From NCBI RefSeq assembly GCF_003850345.1, contig NZ_CP027707.1, positions 3,410,001 to 3,474,000 of the forward strand: DNA of 64,000 nt. Reading direction: 5' to 3'. The DNA is from Pseudomonas chlororaphis subsp. piscium (GTDB taxonomy: Bacteria > Pseudomonadota > Gammaproteobacteria > Pseudomonadales > Pseudomonadaceae). This document shows, one piece after another, positions 7,048 through 15,637 of this stretch. Position numbers and translations under genes: made by a program. The notes below the pieces were generated by a model, which made no database searches, was not told the DNA's origin, and saw nothing but the letters and a program-made list of their open reading frames with translations. Each line of letters opens with the position of its first letter. Position 1 is the first letter of the stretch.

Positions 7048-9666
7048 ATGGACAGGAACAAGCCCGCTTCTTCGGCTCAGGATGCTCAGTTTGACGCCGA
7101 ACACAGCCGTATCGACCAACGCAGGGATCTGCTGGGGCTCGCGCGCAAAAACGCCGGCCACTGGGCCGTCGCCCTGTCCGGTGGCGGCATTCGCAGCGCC
7201 ACCTTCTGCCTCGGGGTATTGCAAGCCATGGCCCGGGCCAGGGCGCCGGATGCCGTGGGCGAAGAACCGGGCATCGGCAAGCGCCTGCTGGCGCAGTTCG
7301 ACTACCTGTCCACCGTCAGCGGTGGCGGCTACCTGGGTTCGTTTTTCGGCAGCCTGTTCCTGCCCGGGCGCCTGCGTGGGCGGGAAAACGCCCAGGTGGC
7401 GGCCAGCCCCGAAGTGCAGGCCGCGGAAGATGCCTATGAAGTGCTCGACTTCGAGCCCCCGGGGCGCATCCACACCCATATCAACTACGCCAAGGCCCCG
7501 GTGGGCGAAGCGCCGCTGGCCTGGCTGCGGGAGAACGGTCGCTACCTGACCCCGGGCGGTTCGGGCGACCTGTTCTATGTCCTGGGCCTGTCGCTACGCA
7601 ACCTGCTGGCGCTGCATGTCGTGATCGGCATGCCGCTGTTGTGCACCCTGGCCCTGGCCACGTTGCTGCAAGTGAGCATCGCCGGTAGCGACCTGTGTTC
7701 ACCGATCACTGCCCTGCTGCCCATGGGCCTGATCAACCCCTTATGCGGTTCGCTCTGGTGGCTGCCGGGAGGGGCGACAGTGTTCGGGGTGATACCGCTG
7801 ATGCTGGCGTTCTGGATGGTGTATTTCCGCAAGAACCAGGACGACGCGGTGCGCCTGCTCAACTGGGCGACCCTGCTGTACAGCGCGGCCGGGGCCCTGT
7901 TCATCGCCCTGGCCTTTACACCCAGGGGGCTGGACGTTGAACTGCGCACACTGCTGATCGTCTGCGGGGTGGTCAGCTGGCTCGGGGTGCTGGCCTGCAT
8001 CGGCGTGGCCCTGCGCCTGCGTTTCAAGCGCGACAAGGACGACGCCCTGGCGCGTAACAACTGCGTGCGCACCTACCGGGTGCTGGTTACCCGCTACCTG
8101 GCCCAGGTCCTGATCTTCACCCTGGTGCTGGGCTTCTTCGCCCTCGTACCCTGGCTGGCCCAGTGGATCTACACCAGCGAGCAACGCGCGCAACTGATGT
8201 CGCCCACCGTCGCCCTGCCGCTGTTGATCGGCGCAATCCGCGCCCTCTCCCTCCTGCTCGACGACAAGGCCCTGCCCGGCTGGGTGAGCCGCCTACCCCT
8301 GAGCCTGATCGCCGGTGTCGCGGGCATCGCTATCTTCCTGCTGGTGGCCCTGCTCTGGGGACTGCTGGTGCAGTTCGTGCGCTATCAGGGGCTGGATGCC
8401 GACACCGTGGCGCGCCTGTGCGGCCTGGCTGGGCTGGCGTTGATCCTGAGCCTGGGGGCGGGGAACTTCATTGGCTTTCTCAACCTGTCCTCGTTGCAAT
8501 CCTTCTATCGCAGCCGGCTGACCCGGGCGTATCTGGGCGCCTCCAACGGCCTGCGCTTCGCCGGCAGCACGCCCAAGATCCGCAAGCAGCACCTGAGCGT
8601 CGCTGAAGCCCTGCCCGGCGACGATGTGCCGATCGAGCACTACTACGGCGTCACCACCTGCGCGCCGGTGCACCTGATCAACGTCACCCTGAACCTTACC
8701 GTCGACCCGGCCGAGCAGCTGGTGCAACGCGACCGCAAGGGCAAGCCGTTGTGCCTGGCCCCCAATGGCGCGGAGGCACCCGACAGCGTCAGCTACATCC
8801 TCGACGGCGAACCGCGCAAACGCTCGATCAAGAACAAACGGTTCAGCGAGATCTACCAGCCACGAGGGCTGGCCGATTGGGCAGCGACCTCCGGCGCGGC
8901 GATCTCCACCGGCCTTGGCCGGGCCACGACATTGGGTACTTCGCTGTCGTTCGGCCTGACCAACCTGCGCCTGGGAACCTGGTGGCCGAGCAATTTTCTT
9001 GAAGGCGACAAAAAGTCCGACAGGCCCCGGCGTTCGCGGGACAAGTTATGGGGCACGGTGTTTCCGACACAGACTTACCTGTTCTATGAGTTGAGTGCGA
9101 GTTTCCACGGCCTGAATCGCAACTATCAGTACCTGTCCGACGGCGGCCATTTCGAGAACACCGCCACCTACGAGCTGATCCGTGAGGGGCGCAAGATCGA
9201 GCTGATTGTCTTGTGCGATTGCGGAGCCGATCCGACCTACCAGTTCGACGACCTGGCCAACCTGATCCGCCTGGCGCGGATCGACCAGGCCCTGGAGATC
9301 GTGGAAGACCTGGACGTGCATAGGGTGCCATTACTGGCGCCCTACTTCGGCCATACCCGCAACTTCAGCCACCCGGGCCCCGACGACAGCCTGCGCTGCG
9401 CGATGCTGTTCAACGTGCTCGATCGCCAGGGCCAGCGCACCGCGCGGATCCTGTTGCTCAAGCCGCGCCTGATCGCCGGGGTGCCGGTGGATGTGCTCAA
9501 TTACGCCAATGCCCACCCGACCTTCCCCAACGAAAGCACTGCCAACCAGTTTTTCGACGAAGCGCAGTTCGAAAGCTACCGGCAACTGGGCCTGCAGATC
9601 GGCCAGACGCTGTTCGGCAGCGGCCAGCCGACCCCGGTATCCCAGGCGTTGTGGAGCTATCTGTAG
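7048..9666 (+). CDS. Polytopic patatin-like phospholipase
   Basis: 872 residues from the ATG at 7048 (GCGAGG seven bases before; a GTG at 7009 in frame is less likely). The oxyanion-hole glycine loop ALSGGGIRSATF is at about 42-53, the nucleophile elbow STVSGGGYLG places the catalytic Ser at 91, and the Asp of the dyad is in SDGGHFENTATYE at Asp698. Between Ser and Asp there are seven or eight hydrophobic helices from about 170 to 490, so a membrane domain is inserted within the catalytic domain. Patatins hydrolyse acyl esters of lipids; here the enzyme should be embedded in the inner membrane. It is divergent from the cytochrome/GMC pair. Substrate and physiological role are not known from sequence. 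Confidence 0.85.
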   Translation: MDRNKPASSAQDAQFDAEHSRIDQRRDLLGLARKNAGHWAVALSGGGIRSATFCLGVLQAMARARAPDAVGEEPGIGKRLLAQFDYLSTVSGGGYLGSFFGSLFLPGRLRGRENAQVAASPEVQAAEDAYEVLDFEPPGRIHTHINYAKAPVGEAPLAWLRENGRYLTPGGSGDLFYVLGLSLRNLLALHVVIGMPLLCTLALATLLQVSIAGSDLCSPITALLPMGLINPLCGSLWWLPGGATVFGVIPLMLAFWMVYFRKNQDDAVRLLNWATLLYSAAGALFIALAFTPRGLDVELRTLLIVCGVVSWLGVLACIGVALRLRFKRDKDDALARNNCVRTYRVLVTRYLAQVLIFTLVLGFFALVPWLAQWIYTSEQRAQLMSPTVALPLLIGAIRALSLLLDDKALPGWVSRLPLSLIAGVAGIAIFLLVALLWGLLVQFVRYQGLDADTVARLCGLAGLALILSLGAGNFIGFLNLSSLQSFYRSRLTRAYLGASNGLRFAGSTPKIRKQHLSVAEALPGDDVPIEHYYGVTTCAPVHLINVTLNLTVDPAEQLVQRDRKGKPLCLAPNGAEAPDSVSYILDGEPRKRSIKNKRFSEIYQPRGLADWAATSGAAISTGLGRATTLGTSLSFGLTNLRLGTWWPSNFLEGDKKSDRPRRSRDKLWGTVFPTQTYLFYELSASFHGLNRNYQYLSDGGHFENTATYELIREGRKIELIVLCDCGADPTYQFDDLANLIRLARIDQALEIVEDLDVHRVPLLAPYFGHTRNFSHPGPDDSLRCAMLFNVLDRQGQRTARILLLKPRLIAGVPVDVLNYANAHPTFPNESTANQFFDEAQFESYRQLGLQIGQTLFGSGQPTPVSQALWSYL

Positions 9667-9667
9667 A

Positions 9668-9702
9668 ACGCCCGCCTCCAGGGGTCACCTGGGCGCGGGC
9701 GT
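9668..9702. terminator. Bidirectional hairpin between convergent genes
   Basis: ACGCCCGC (9668-9675) pairs with GCGGGCGT (9695-9702), and an inner CCAGG/CCTGG stem continues the helix around a five-base loop, with a small internal mismatch. It lies directly after the patatin stop and before the end of the opposite-strand gene. There is no U-tract on either side, so termination strength is uncertain. Confidence 0.6.
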
Positions 9703-9725
9703 GCATCGCGGGGTGAGGCCCGCCG

Positions 9726-10601
9726 TCAGTCCTGCCCGGAACGCCGCAGCGGTATCCGCGCCAGTGCCGTCCAGTCCAGCTCGCCATCGCCCCGGGCGAC
9801 CGCCTCCAGCAGGGAATCGCGCATCACGCTGGCAAACGGCAGCGGCACATGGCGGCTTTGACCGGCTTCCAGCGCCAGGCCGACGTCCTTCAGGCCCAGG
9901 ACCAAACGGAAGGCCGCCGGGGAAAAGCGCTGTTCGGCGATCTGCGGGCCATAGTTGCGGTACACCGGGGCGTTGAACAGAGTGCTGGTCATGATCTCGA
10001 TGAACTGGCTCGGCTCCACGCCATGGCTTTTCACCAGGGCGGCGCTTTCGCCCATGGTTTCGATGGCGCTGGCGATCATGAAGTTGCCGGCGATCTTCAC
10101 CACCGCGGCGCTCAATGGGTCTTCGCCCAGCAGCCAGGTCTTCTGGCCCATGGCATCCAGCAGCGGCTGGACCTGGGCAATCGCCTCGGCGGGACCGGCG
10201 GCGAGGATGTTCAGGTTGCCGGCCCGGGCCACATCGGTGCGGCCGAATACCGGCGCGGCGATGTAGGTCACCCCCCGCTCGCGATGCAGCGCCACCAGTT
10301 CGCTGATCAAGCCGACCGACAAGGTGGCCATGCCGATATGGATCAGCCCGGGTTTGGCCGAGGCCAGAGCGCCGCTGTCCAGCAGCACCGAACGGGTGGC
10401 GGCGTCGTCGGCGAGCATGCTGATCACCACGTCGTTGCGCAGCGCGTCGATCGGGTCCTGCGCCGCGATCGCGCCCTGTTCCAACAGGGGCTTGAGGCTG
10501 TCGGCCGAACGGTTCCAGACACTCACCTGGTAACCGGCCTTGAGCAGGTTGCCGGCCATGGCGGCGCCCATGCCGCCCAGCCCGAGAAAACCGATGTTCA
10601 T
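9726..10601 (-). CDS. NAD(P)-dependent beta-hydroxyacid dehydrogenase (3-hydroxyisobutyrate dehydrogenase family)
   Basis: 291 residues from the ATG at 10601, with AGGAG upstream; an extra 34 codons in the open frame have no support. The N-terminus MNIGFLGLGGMGAAMAGNLLKAG is the classical NAD(P)-binding signature of the family. NFMIASAIETMGES matches the conserved region around the catalytic Lys, but the expected Lys appears just before it as 'VVKIAGN'. Enzymes of this type oxidise 3-hydroxyisobutyrate, tartronate semialdehyde, or reduce small aldehydes such as glyoxylate or succinic semialdehyde. Substrate is not resolved. It is followed on the same strand by nothing close; the ABM-fold gene is 37 bases upstream, probably one operon. 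Confidence 0.87.
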   Translation of the reverse strand: MNIGFLGLGGMGAAMAGNLLKAGYQVSVWNRSADSLKPLLEQGAIAAQDPIDALRNDVVISMLADDAATRSVLLDSGALASAKPGLIHIGMATLSVGLISELVALHRERGVTYIAAPVFGRTDVARAGNLNILAAGPAEAIAQVQPLLDAMGQKTWLLGEDPLSAAVVKIAGNFMIASAIETMGESAALVKSHGVEPSQFIEIMTSTLFNAPVYRNYGPQIAEQRFSPAAFRLVLGLKDVGLALEAGQSRHVPLPFASVMRDSLLEAVARGDGELDWTALARIPLRRSGQD

Positions 10602-10638
10602 CGTCGCACTCCTTATTTCGTCAATAGGGCTCGCTGGC

Positions 10639-10953
10639 TCAGAGGGCCGGCTGGCTGTCCACGGCGATCGCGGACAGCAGGCAGACCTGGCGTTCCAGCA
10701 CATGCTCGAGCGCCGCGTTGATCATGGTCTTGTAATGCGGCATCTGCCGGTGGGTTTCTATCGCCGCCCGGTCGGCCCAGGTCTCGACGAATACAAAACG
10801 TCCTTCCTGATCGATGTCGCGGTGCAGCTCGTAACTCAGGCACCCCGCTTCCGCCCGGGACGGCGCGACGCCCGCCCGCAGCACGCGCTCCAGTTCGGCG
10901 CCCTGGCCCGGCTTGGCCTGGAGGATGGCCACGACTCTGATTTCATCACTCAT
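10639..10953 (-). CDS. Antibiotic biosynthesis monooxygenase-fold (ABM) protein
   Basis: 104 residues from the ATG at 10953, with AGGAAA upstream. The sequence MSDEIRVVAILQAKPGQGAE, the central SRAEAGCLSYELHRD and FVFVETWADRAAIETH segments match the YgiN/ABM dimeric ferredoxin-like fold. Characterised relatives oxidise quinols or aromatic polyketides without cofactor, but many are uncharacterised. It lies between a CurA-like reductase and a hydroxyacid dehydrogenase on the same strand, suggesting a small redox or electrophile-detoxification operon (inference). Confidence 0.85.
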   Translation of the reverse strand: MSDEIRVVAILQAKPGQGAELERVLRAGVAPSRAEAGCLSYELHRDIDQEGRFVFVETWADRAAIETHRQMPHYKTMINAALEHVLERQVCLLSAIAVDSQPAL

Positions 10954-11050
10954 GCTGGTTTCCTGTTCATTGATGGTGCTTGCCCAGGTTTGCAATCCGG
11001 GCTCGGCAAAGGAGGCAGGCCAGTCATCCATGGACGACTGGCCATGGGGC

Positions 11051-12088
11051 TCAGTCGTCGGCGCCGACGCGAATCACCAGCTTGCCGAAGTTTTTCCCCT
11101 GCAGCAGGCCGATCAGGGCCTGGGGCGCGCTTTCCAGTTCTTCCACCACTTCCTCGCGGTACTTGATGCGCCCTTCGGCGAACCACTGCGACATGTCGCG
11201 GTAGAACTCGTCGTAGCGCGAACCGTAGTCGTCGAAAATGATGAAGCCCTGGATCTTGATGCGTTTGCGCAGCACCAGGCTCATCAGCAGCGAAAGACGG
11301 TCCTTGCCCTCTGGCAGGTCGGTGTCGTTGTAATGGGCGATCACCCCGCACACCGGCACCCGCGCCGAGGTGTTGAGCAGCGGCAGCACCGCATCGAAGA
11401 CCTTGCCGCCGACGTTCTCGTAATAGATGTCGATGCCCTTGGGGCAGGCCTTGGCCAGTTGCTCGGCGAAGTCCGCGGCCTGGTGATCGACGCAGCTGTC
11501 GAAACCCAGTACCTCGACCGCGTAGCGGCATTTCTCCGCGCCACCGGCCACGCCCACCACATGGCAGCCCTTGAGCTTGCCGATCTGGCCCACGGTCGCG
11601 CCCACCGGGCCGGTCGCGGCGGCCACCACCAGGGTTTCCCCGGCCTGGGGCCGGCCGATATCCAGCAGCCCCATGTAGGCGGTGAACCCGGGCATGCCCA
11701 GCACACCCAGGGCATAGGAAGGATGCTCCGGCGCCGCGCCCAGCCGGGTCAGGCCCGTGCCGTCGGACAGCCCATAGTCCTGCCAGCCGCTGTAGGCCAG
11801 CACCCAGTCGCCCACGGCGTAATCCGGATGATTGGACACTACGACCCGGCTCACGGTGGCGCCGACCATCACCTCGCCCAGGCCCACGGGTGGCGCGTAG
11901 GAAGGTGCGTCGCTCATGCGGCCACGCATGTAGGGGTCGAGGGACAGGTAGACGCTGCGCAGCAGCACCTGTCCGGCGCCGGGTCGGGGAACTGGCTGGT
12001 ATTCGAGGCGGAAGTTGGCTTCGCTCGGGGCGCCATGGGGGCGCGAGGCGAGGACGATGCTGCGATTGATCTGGTTCGACTGAGACAT
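11051..12088 (-). CDS. NADP-dependent MDR reductase, CurA/YncB-like
   Basis: 345 residues from the ATG at 12088, eight bases after GGAG; a TTG two codons earlier is not favoured. It is a zinc-free medium-chain reductase: YLSLDPYMRGRM near residue 50, the nucleotide-binding AATGPVGATVGQIGK near 150, and DIYYENVGGKVFDAV near 220 are hallmarks of the leukotriene B4 dehydrogenase/CurA group. These enzymes reduce the double bond of alpha,beta-unsaturated ketones and aldehydes with NADPH. A TetR operator copy lies 71 bases upstream and a terminator isolates it from the regulator gene, so it is probably derepressed by reactive carbonyls or similar electrophiles (inference). Confidence 0.9.
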   Translation of the reverse strand: MSQSNQINRSIVLASRPHGAPSEANFRLEYQPVPRPGAGQVLLRSVYLSLDPYMRGRMSDAPSYAPPVGLGEVMVGATVSRVVVSNHPDYAVGDWVLAYSGWQDYGLSDGTGLTRLGAAPEHPSYALGVLGMPGFTAYMGLLDIGRPQAGETLVVAAATGPVGATVGQIGKLKGCHVVGVAGGAEKCRYAVEVLGFDSCVDHQAADFAEQLAKACPKGIDIYYENVGGKVFDAVLPLLNTSARVPVCGVIAHYNDTDLPEGKDRLSLLMSLVLRKRIKIQGFIIFDDYGSRYDEFYRDMSQWFAEGRIKYREEVVEELESAPQALIGLLQGKNFGKLVIRVGADD

Positions 12089-12158
12089 ATGCAAACTCCT
12101 TCACAGGCAGAGACGCGTTTCAAGAAGCGTTCGACGGGTCGCCAGGCTCGGCACTTAT

Positions 12159-12173
12159 TAGACCAGTCGTCTA
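12159..12173. promoter_or_regulatory. Probable TetR operator, copy 1 (reductase promoter)
   Basis: TAGACCAGTCGTCTA: five-base arms TAGAC/GTCTA around CAGTC. The identical 15-mer occurs again in front of the TetR gene at 12837. It lies 71 bases before the reductase start, in the right place to block its promoter. Confidence 0.8.
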
Positions 12174-12183
12174 GTTATCAGGC

Positions 12184-12213
12184 CAAAAATACCCGCTGCT
12201 CGGCAGCGGGTAT
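12184..12213 (-). terminator. Terminator of the TetR gene
   Basis: TACCCGCTGC (12190-12199) pairs with GCAGCGGGTA (12203-12212) around a TCG loop. AAAAAT at 12185-12190 becomes a U-tract on the minus strand. It separates the TetR gene from the reductase gene, which therefore needs its own promoter. Confidence 0.88.
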
Positions 12214-12230
12214 CAAAGGATCTGTTTAAT

Positions 12231-12815
12231 TCAGCTTTCCAGCATCGCCCGGGTAGTGATCATGGCGTCTTCCAGGGGCCGGACATCACGGTGTAGCTTG
12301 CACATCAGGCTCGCCCCCAGCCACAGCTGATACAGGCCGGTGGCGGTCTGGCGGGCGGCGCTGGCCGGCAGGGAACCGTCGAGGTGGCCCTGCTCGATGC
12401 AGGCGGCCAGGCGGTCGATGATCTGCTCGGCGCCGTCGCGCAAGGTGATACGCATCATCTCGGAGAGGTCCGCCACTTCCGCGCTCAGCTTGACCACCAG
12501 GCATTTCTGCTCGTCGCCAGGCACGCAGTAGTTGTCCAGCCAGCTCTGCCAATAGTTCATCAAGCGCTCGCGGGCACTCTGGCCAGGGGTGGAGAAACCT
12601 TGATCCATGCTCGCCAGGTAGTGGCGGAAGTAGTCTTCCAGCAAGGTCTGGCCGTACTGCTCCTTGGATTTGAAGTAGTGATAGAACGAGCCCTTGGGCA
12701 CGCCGGCCGTTTGCAGGATCTCGTTGAGGCCGACACAGGTGAAGCCCTTGCCGGCCATCATCCGGTGGCCGGTATCGAGCAAGTGTTGGCGGGTGTCGTC
12801 GTAGGTGGGTTTCAT
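12231..12815 (-). CDS. TetR-family transcriptional repressor, NemR/AcuR-like
   Basis: 194 residues. The N-terminal helix-turn-helix is visible as GFTCVGLNEILQTAGVPKGSFYHYFKSKEQYGQ at about 24-56, the standard TetR DNA-binding signature. Cysteines at about 26, 96 and 104 could sense electrophiles as in NemR, but that is inference. A probable operator overlaps the region 22 bases upstream of its own start and an identical copy precedes the CurA-like reductase, so it most likely represses both itself and the reductase operon. Confidence 0.9.
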   Translation of the reverse strand: MKPTYDDTRQHLLDTGHRMMAGKGFTCVGLNEILQTAGVPKGSFYHYFKSKEQYGQTLLEDYFRHYLASMDQGFSTPGQSARERLMNYWQSWLDNYCVPGDEQKCLVVKLSAEVADLSEMMRITLRDGAEQIIDRLAACIEQGHLDGSLPASAARQTATGLYQLWLGASLMCKLHRDVRPLEDAMITTRAMLES

Positions 12816-12836
12816 GACGCGGAGGATATCCCTGAT

Positions 12837-12851
12837 TAGACCAGTCGTCTA
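12837..12851. promoter_or_regulatory. Probable TetR operator, copy 2 (autoregulation)
   Basis: Exact second copy of TAGACCAGTCGTCTA, 22 bases upstream of the TetR start. Two identical 15-mers in front of a TetR gene and its neighbour is the usual pattern of a self-repressing local regulator. Confidence 0.82.
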
Positions 12852-12941
12852 GAAGGTTTCAGCGGCCTCCGATCATAAGTGCGCCACGCCGCGAATCCGT
12901 TATTGGCGTGACGCTGCGCCCTCCTTTCTGCCAAGCGCCAC

Positions 12942-13955
12942 CTAAGGCGTGGCAAACACTCCGGTATCGGTCAGCGTCCGGACATCGACCCGATGGGGAA
13001 AGATCTTCTTGGCCACGAACAGGTCGTCGACTTCCTGCAAGGCCTGAACATCCTGGGCCTGCACCGGCAGCAGCGACTCGTCGCCCCAGCGGCGCAGGGT
13101 CTGCGACACCTCCAGCGGGATGTCATTGACCCTGGCGAAGACTCGCGCATATTCGTCCGGGTTCTGTTGGCCCCACTCCAGGGCCTTGGCGAAACGTTGC
13201 AGGACATCGCTCAGGGCCTGGCGCTTTAGTGGGTCGCTGAGCACCTCATCCGAGGCGGTGATGAAGTTCAACCCGGTATTGATGCCCTCGCCGCTGATCA
13301 GCACCCGGGCGCCCTGCTGCTCGGCGAAGGCCTGATACACGCCGAAGGTGGCCCAGGCTTCGATTTGCCCGGCATTGAAGGCCGGCAAGGCGTCGGTCGG
13401 CAGCACGAAACCGACCTTGACGTCCTTCTCGTCGACCCCGGCATTGGCCAGGGCGCGAATCAGCAGGTACTGGGCAATGCTGCCGCGGGCCGACGACACC
13501 ACCACATTGCGCCCCCTGAGGTCGGCGATGCTGCGGATCGGCGAATCCGCCGGCACCAGGATCGCGATGCCGCGTGCCTGGCCGCGGCGTACCGCGACAA
13601 TGCGCAACGGCGCGCCACCGGTGGCCGCCGCCAGCACCGGGGTATCGCCAGCCGGCGCCAGGTCGACGGCGCCGGCGCGCAGGGCTTCGAACAGCGGCGC
13701 GGCGCCCTGGAAGTTCGCCCACTGCACCTGGTACTCGATGCCCTCCAGGGCGTTCGCCGCCTCCACCACGGTGCGCAGGCCCTTGGCCTGGTCGCCGAGG
13801 ATCAGGGTGACGCCGGACAGGTCGGAGTGTTTCGTGAAGGTGGATTTGCTTTCGCTGCTTTCACCGCAGCCGCCAAGCAACAGCATGGCGCCCGACAACA
13901 GCAGAGCCGTGGTTTTCCAGAAACGTGAACCTTGCTTTATCAAAAGCTCAGCCAT
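12942..13955 (-). CDS. Sulfonate-type ABC transporter substrate-binding lipoprotein
   Basis: 337 residues from the ATG at 13955, which overlaps the end of the ATPase gene by 8 bases. A lipoprotein signal ends at LLLGGC (Cys30). The mature part follows the SsuA/NMT1 pattern: LILGDQAKGLRTVVEAANAL, then FQGAAPLFEALRAGAVDLAPAGDTP and RGRNVVVSSARGSIAQYLLIRAL. It should capture an aliphatic sulfonate or related organosulfur compound in the periplasm and deliver it to the permease encoded two genes upstream. Ligand identity is not visible. It is the last gene of the three-gene transporter operon. Confidence 0.88.
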   Translation of the reverse strand: MAELLIKQGSRFWKTTALLLSGAMLLLGGCGESSESKSTFTKHSDLSGVTLILGDQAKGLRTVVEAANALEGIEYQVQWANFQGAAPLFEALRAGAVDLAPAGDTPVLAAATGGAPLRIVAVRRGQARGIAILVPADSPIRSIADLRGRNVVVSSARGSIAQYLLIRALANAGVDEKDVKVGFVLPTDALPAFNAGQIEAWATFGVYQAFAEQQGARVLISGEGINTGLNFITASDEVLSDPLKRQALSDVLQRFAKALEWGQQNPDEYARVFARVNDIPLEVSQTLRRWGDESLLPVQAQDVQALQEVDDLFVAKKIFPHRVDVRTLTDTGVFATP

Positions 13956-14751
13956 GGGCAAACCGCCGGACACTGTTGTTGGGAGACTGGCGCACGGTGC
14001 CGGTTGCTTGCGACGCTGGCTCCACCGCTTCAACCCCCAACAGGCTCAGCAGGCGCGCGCGGATTTCCTGGAAACCCTCCTGGCCGGTGTCCCGCGCGCG
14101 GGGCAGGTCGATGCTCAGTTGCTCGGCGATCTTGCCGTTGGCCAGCACTATCACCCGATCGGCCAGGAGGATGGCTTCGTCGACGTCGTGGGTCACCAGC
14201 AGCACCGCCGGCGTGTGCTTGCGCCAGAGGTCGATGATCAGCCGGTGCATGCGGATCCGGGTCAGCGCATCCAGCGCGGCAAAGGGTTCGTCGAGCAACA
14301 GCAGCTTGGGCTCGCGCACCAGGCCACGGGCCAGGGCCACGCGCTGGGCTTCGCCGCCGGAAAGCGTCGCCGGGTAGGCTTCCAGCCGATGGGCCAGGCC
14401 AACTTCGGTCAAAGCCTGCACCGCGCGGGCACGGGCGTTGGGAATGCGCAGGCCGAGGATCACGTTTTTCCAGGCACGCTTCCAGGGCATCAGGCGCGGC
14501 TCCTGGAACACCGCCGCCCGCGCCTTGGGCACCCGCAACTGGCCGCTGTCGATGCTGTCGAGCCCGGCCAGGCTGCGCAGCAAGGTGGTCTTGCCCGAAC
14601 CGCTGGCGCCCAGCAGCGCGACGAACTCCCCCGGGGCGATGTCCAGGTCCAGGTCGTCGATGACCCGCTGCTCGCCGAACTGGCGCACCACATTGCGCAG
14701 TTGTACCGGGTGGGCGGTTTTGGCCGCGTCCACAAGATCGATGCTCGACAT
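13948..14751 (-). CDS. ABC transporter ATPase, SsuB/TauB-like
   Basis: 267 residues. Walker A GASGSGKTT at about 48-56, Q-loop VFQEPRLMPW, signature LSGGEAQRVALARGL, Walker B LLLLDEPFAALDALTR and the switch His in LLVTHDVDEA are all present and in order, so the ATPase should be functional. 'PRLMPWKRAWKNV' is characteristic of the nitrate/taurine/sulfonate transporter subfamily. It starts one base after the permease stop region and overlaps the binding-protein gene, so the three are translationally coupled. Confidence 0.92.
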   Translation of the reverse strand: MSSIDLVDAAKTAHPVQLRNVVRQFGEQRVIDDLDLDIAPGEFVALLGASGSGKTTLLRSLAGLDSIDSGQLRVPKARAAVFQEPRLMPWKRAWKNVILGLRIPNARARAVQALTEVGLAHRLEAYPATLSGGEAQRVALARGLVREPKLLLLDEPFAALDALTRIRMHRLIIDLWRKHTPAVLLVTHDVDEAILLADRVIVLANGKIAEQLSIDLPRARDTGQEGFQEIRARLLSLLGVEAVEPASQATGTVRQSPNNSVRRFAHG

Positions 14752-14752
14752 A

Positions 14753-15637
14753 TCAATTCCTCACGAAAGTTGGGCGCCAGGCCAGGGCAAAACGTTCCAG
14801 GGTGCGGATCAGGCCGTCGATCAGCAGGCCGAGCACGCTGTAGATCAGCAGGCAGATGACGATCACGTCGGTGCGCATGAAGTCCCGCGCATCACTGGCC
14901 AGATAACCGATGCCAGCGGTGGTGTTGATCTGCTCGACGAACACCAGGGCCAGCCAGGAGATCCCCAGGGAATAACGCAGGCCGACGAAAAACGAGGGCA
15001 AGGCGCCCGGCAGGATCACGTGCCAGATCAGCTCGCGCCGGTTCAGGCCCAGGGTGTTGGCGGCCTCGATCAGCTTGGGGTCGATGTTGCGGATGCCGGC
15101 GAACAGGTTCAGGTACACCGGGAAGGTGGTGCCGGTGACGATCAGGGCGATCTTGGTGAACTCGCCGATGCCGAACCAGAGAATGAACAGCGGCACCAGG
15201 GCCAGGGAGGGAATGGTGCGCAGCATCTGCATCGGCGAATCCAGCACCACTTCGCCGCGTTTCGACAAGCCGCTGATCAGCGCCGCCACCACCCCGATGC
15301 TGACGCCGATGCTCAAGCCCACCAGCGCCCGTTGCAGCGACACCAGCAGGTGCTTGCCCAGTTCACCGGAGGCGATCATGGCCCAGAGCGTGCCGCCGAT
15401 CTGCGACGGCGCGGCGATCACTCGCTGGGGAATCAGCCCCCAGCGCGAGGCCAGCTCCCACAGCAACAGCAGCACGATCGGGCTGATCAGGCGCAGCAGC
15501 GCCTCGGGGGTGCGCCAGTTGCGCAGCCACTGCGGGATCCAGCGTGCCCCACCCTGCCCTGCACTGTTGAAGCGAACGGCCTTGTCGACGGAAAACGAGC
15601 CGCTGGCGCCCGGCGTATCGAAAGTCTTGTCGCTCAT
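14753..15637 (-). CDS. ABC transporter permease, SsuC/TauC-like
   Basis: 294 residues with about six membrane helices after a hydrophilic N-terminus of some 45 residues. The cytoplasmic coupling loop EAANTLGLNRRELIWHVILPGALP is the EAA motif of BPD permeases and clearly of the sulfonate/taurine type. AGGAAGG precedes the ATG. It is the first gene of the transporter operon and is divergent from the SsuD-like monooxygenase across an AT-rich promoter region. Confidence 0.92.
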   Translation of the reverse strand: MSDKTFDTPGASGSFSVDKAVRFNSAGQGGARWIPQWLRNWRTPEALLRLISPIVLLLLWELASRWGLIPQRVIAAPSQIGGTLWAMIASGELGKHLLVSLQRALVGLSIGVSIGVVAALISGLSKRGEVVLDSPMQMLRTIPSLALVPLFILWFGIGEFTKIALIVTGTTFPVYLNLFAGIRNIDPKLIEAANTLGLNRRELIWHVILPGALPSFFVGLRYSLGISWLALVFVEQINTTAGIGYLASDARDFMRTDVIVICLLIYSVLGLLIDGLIRTLERFALAWRPTFVRN

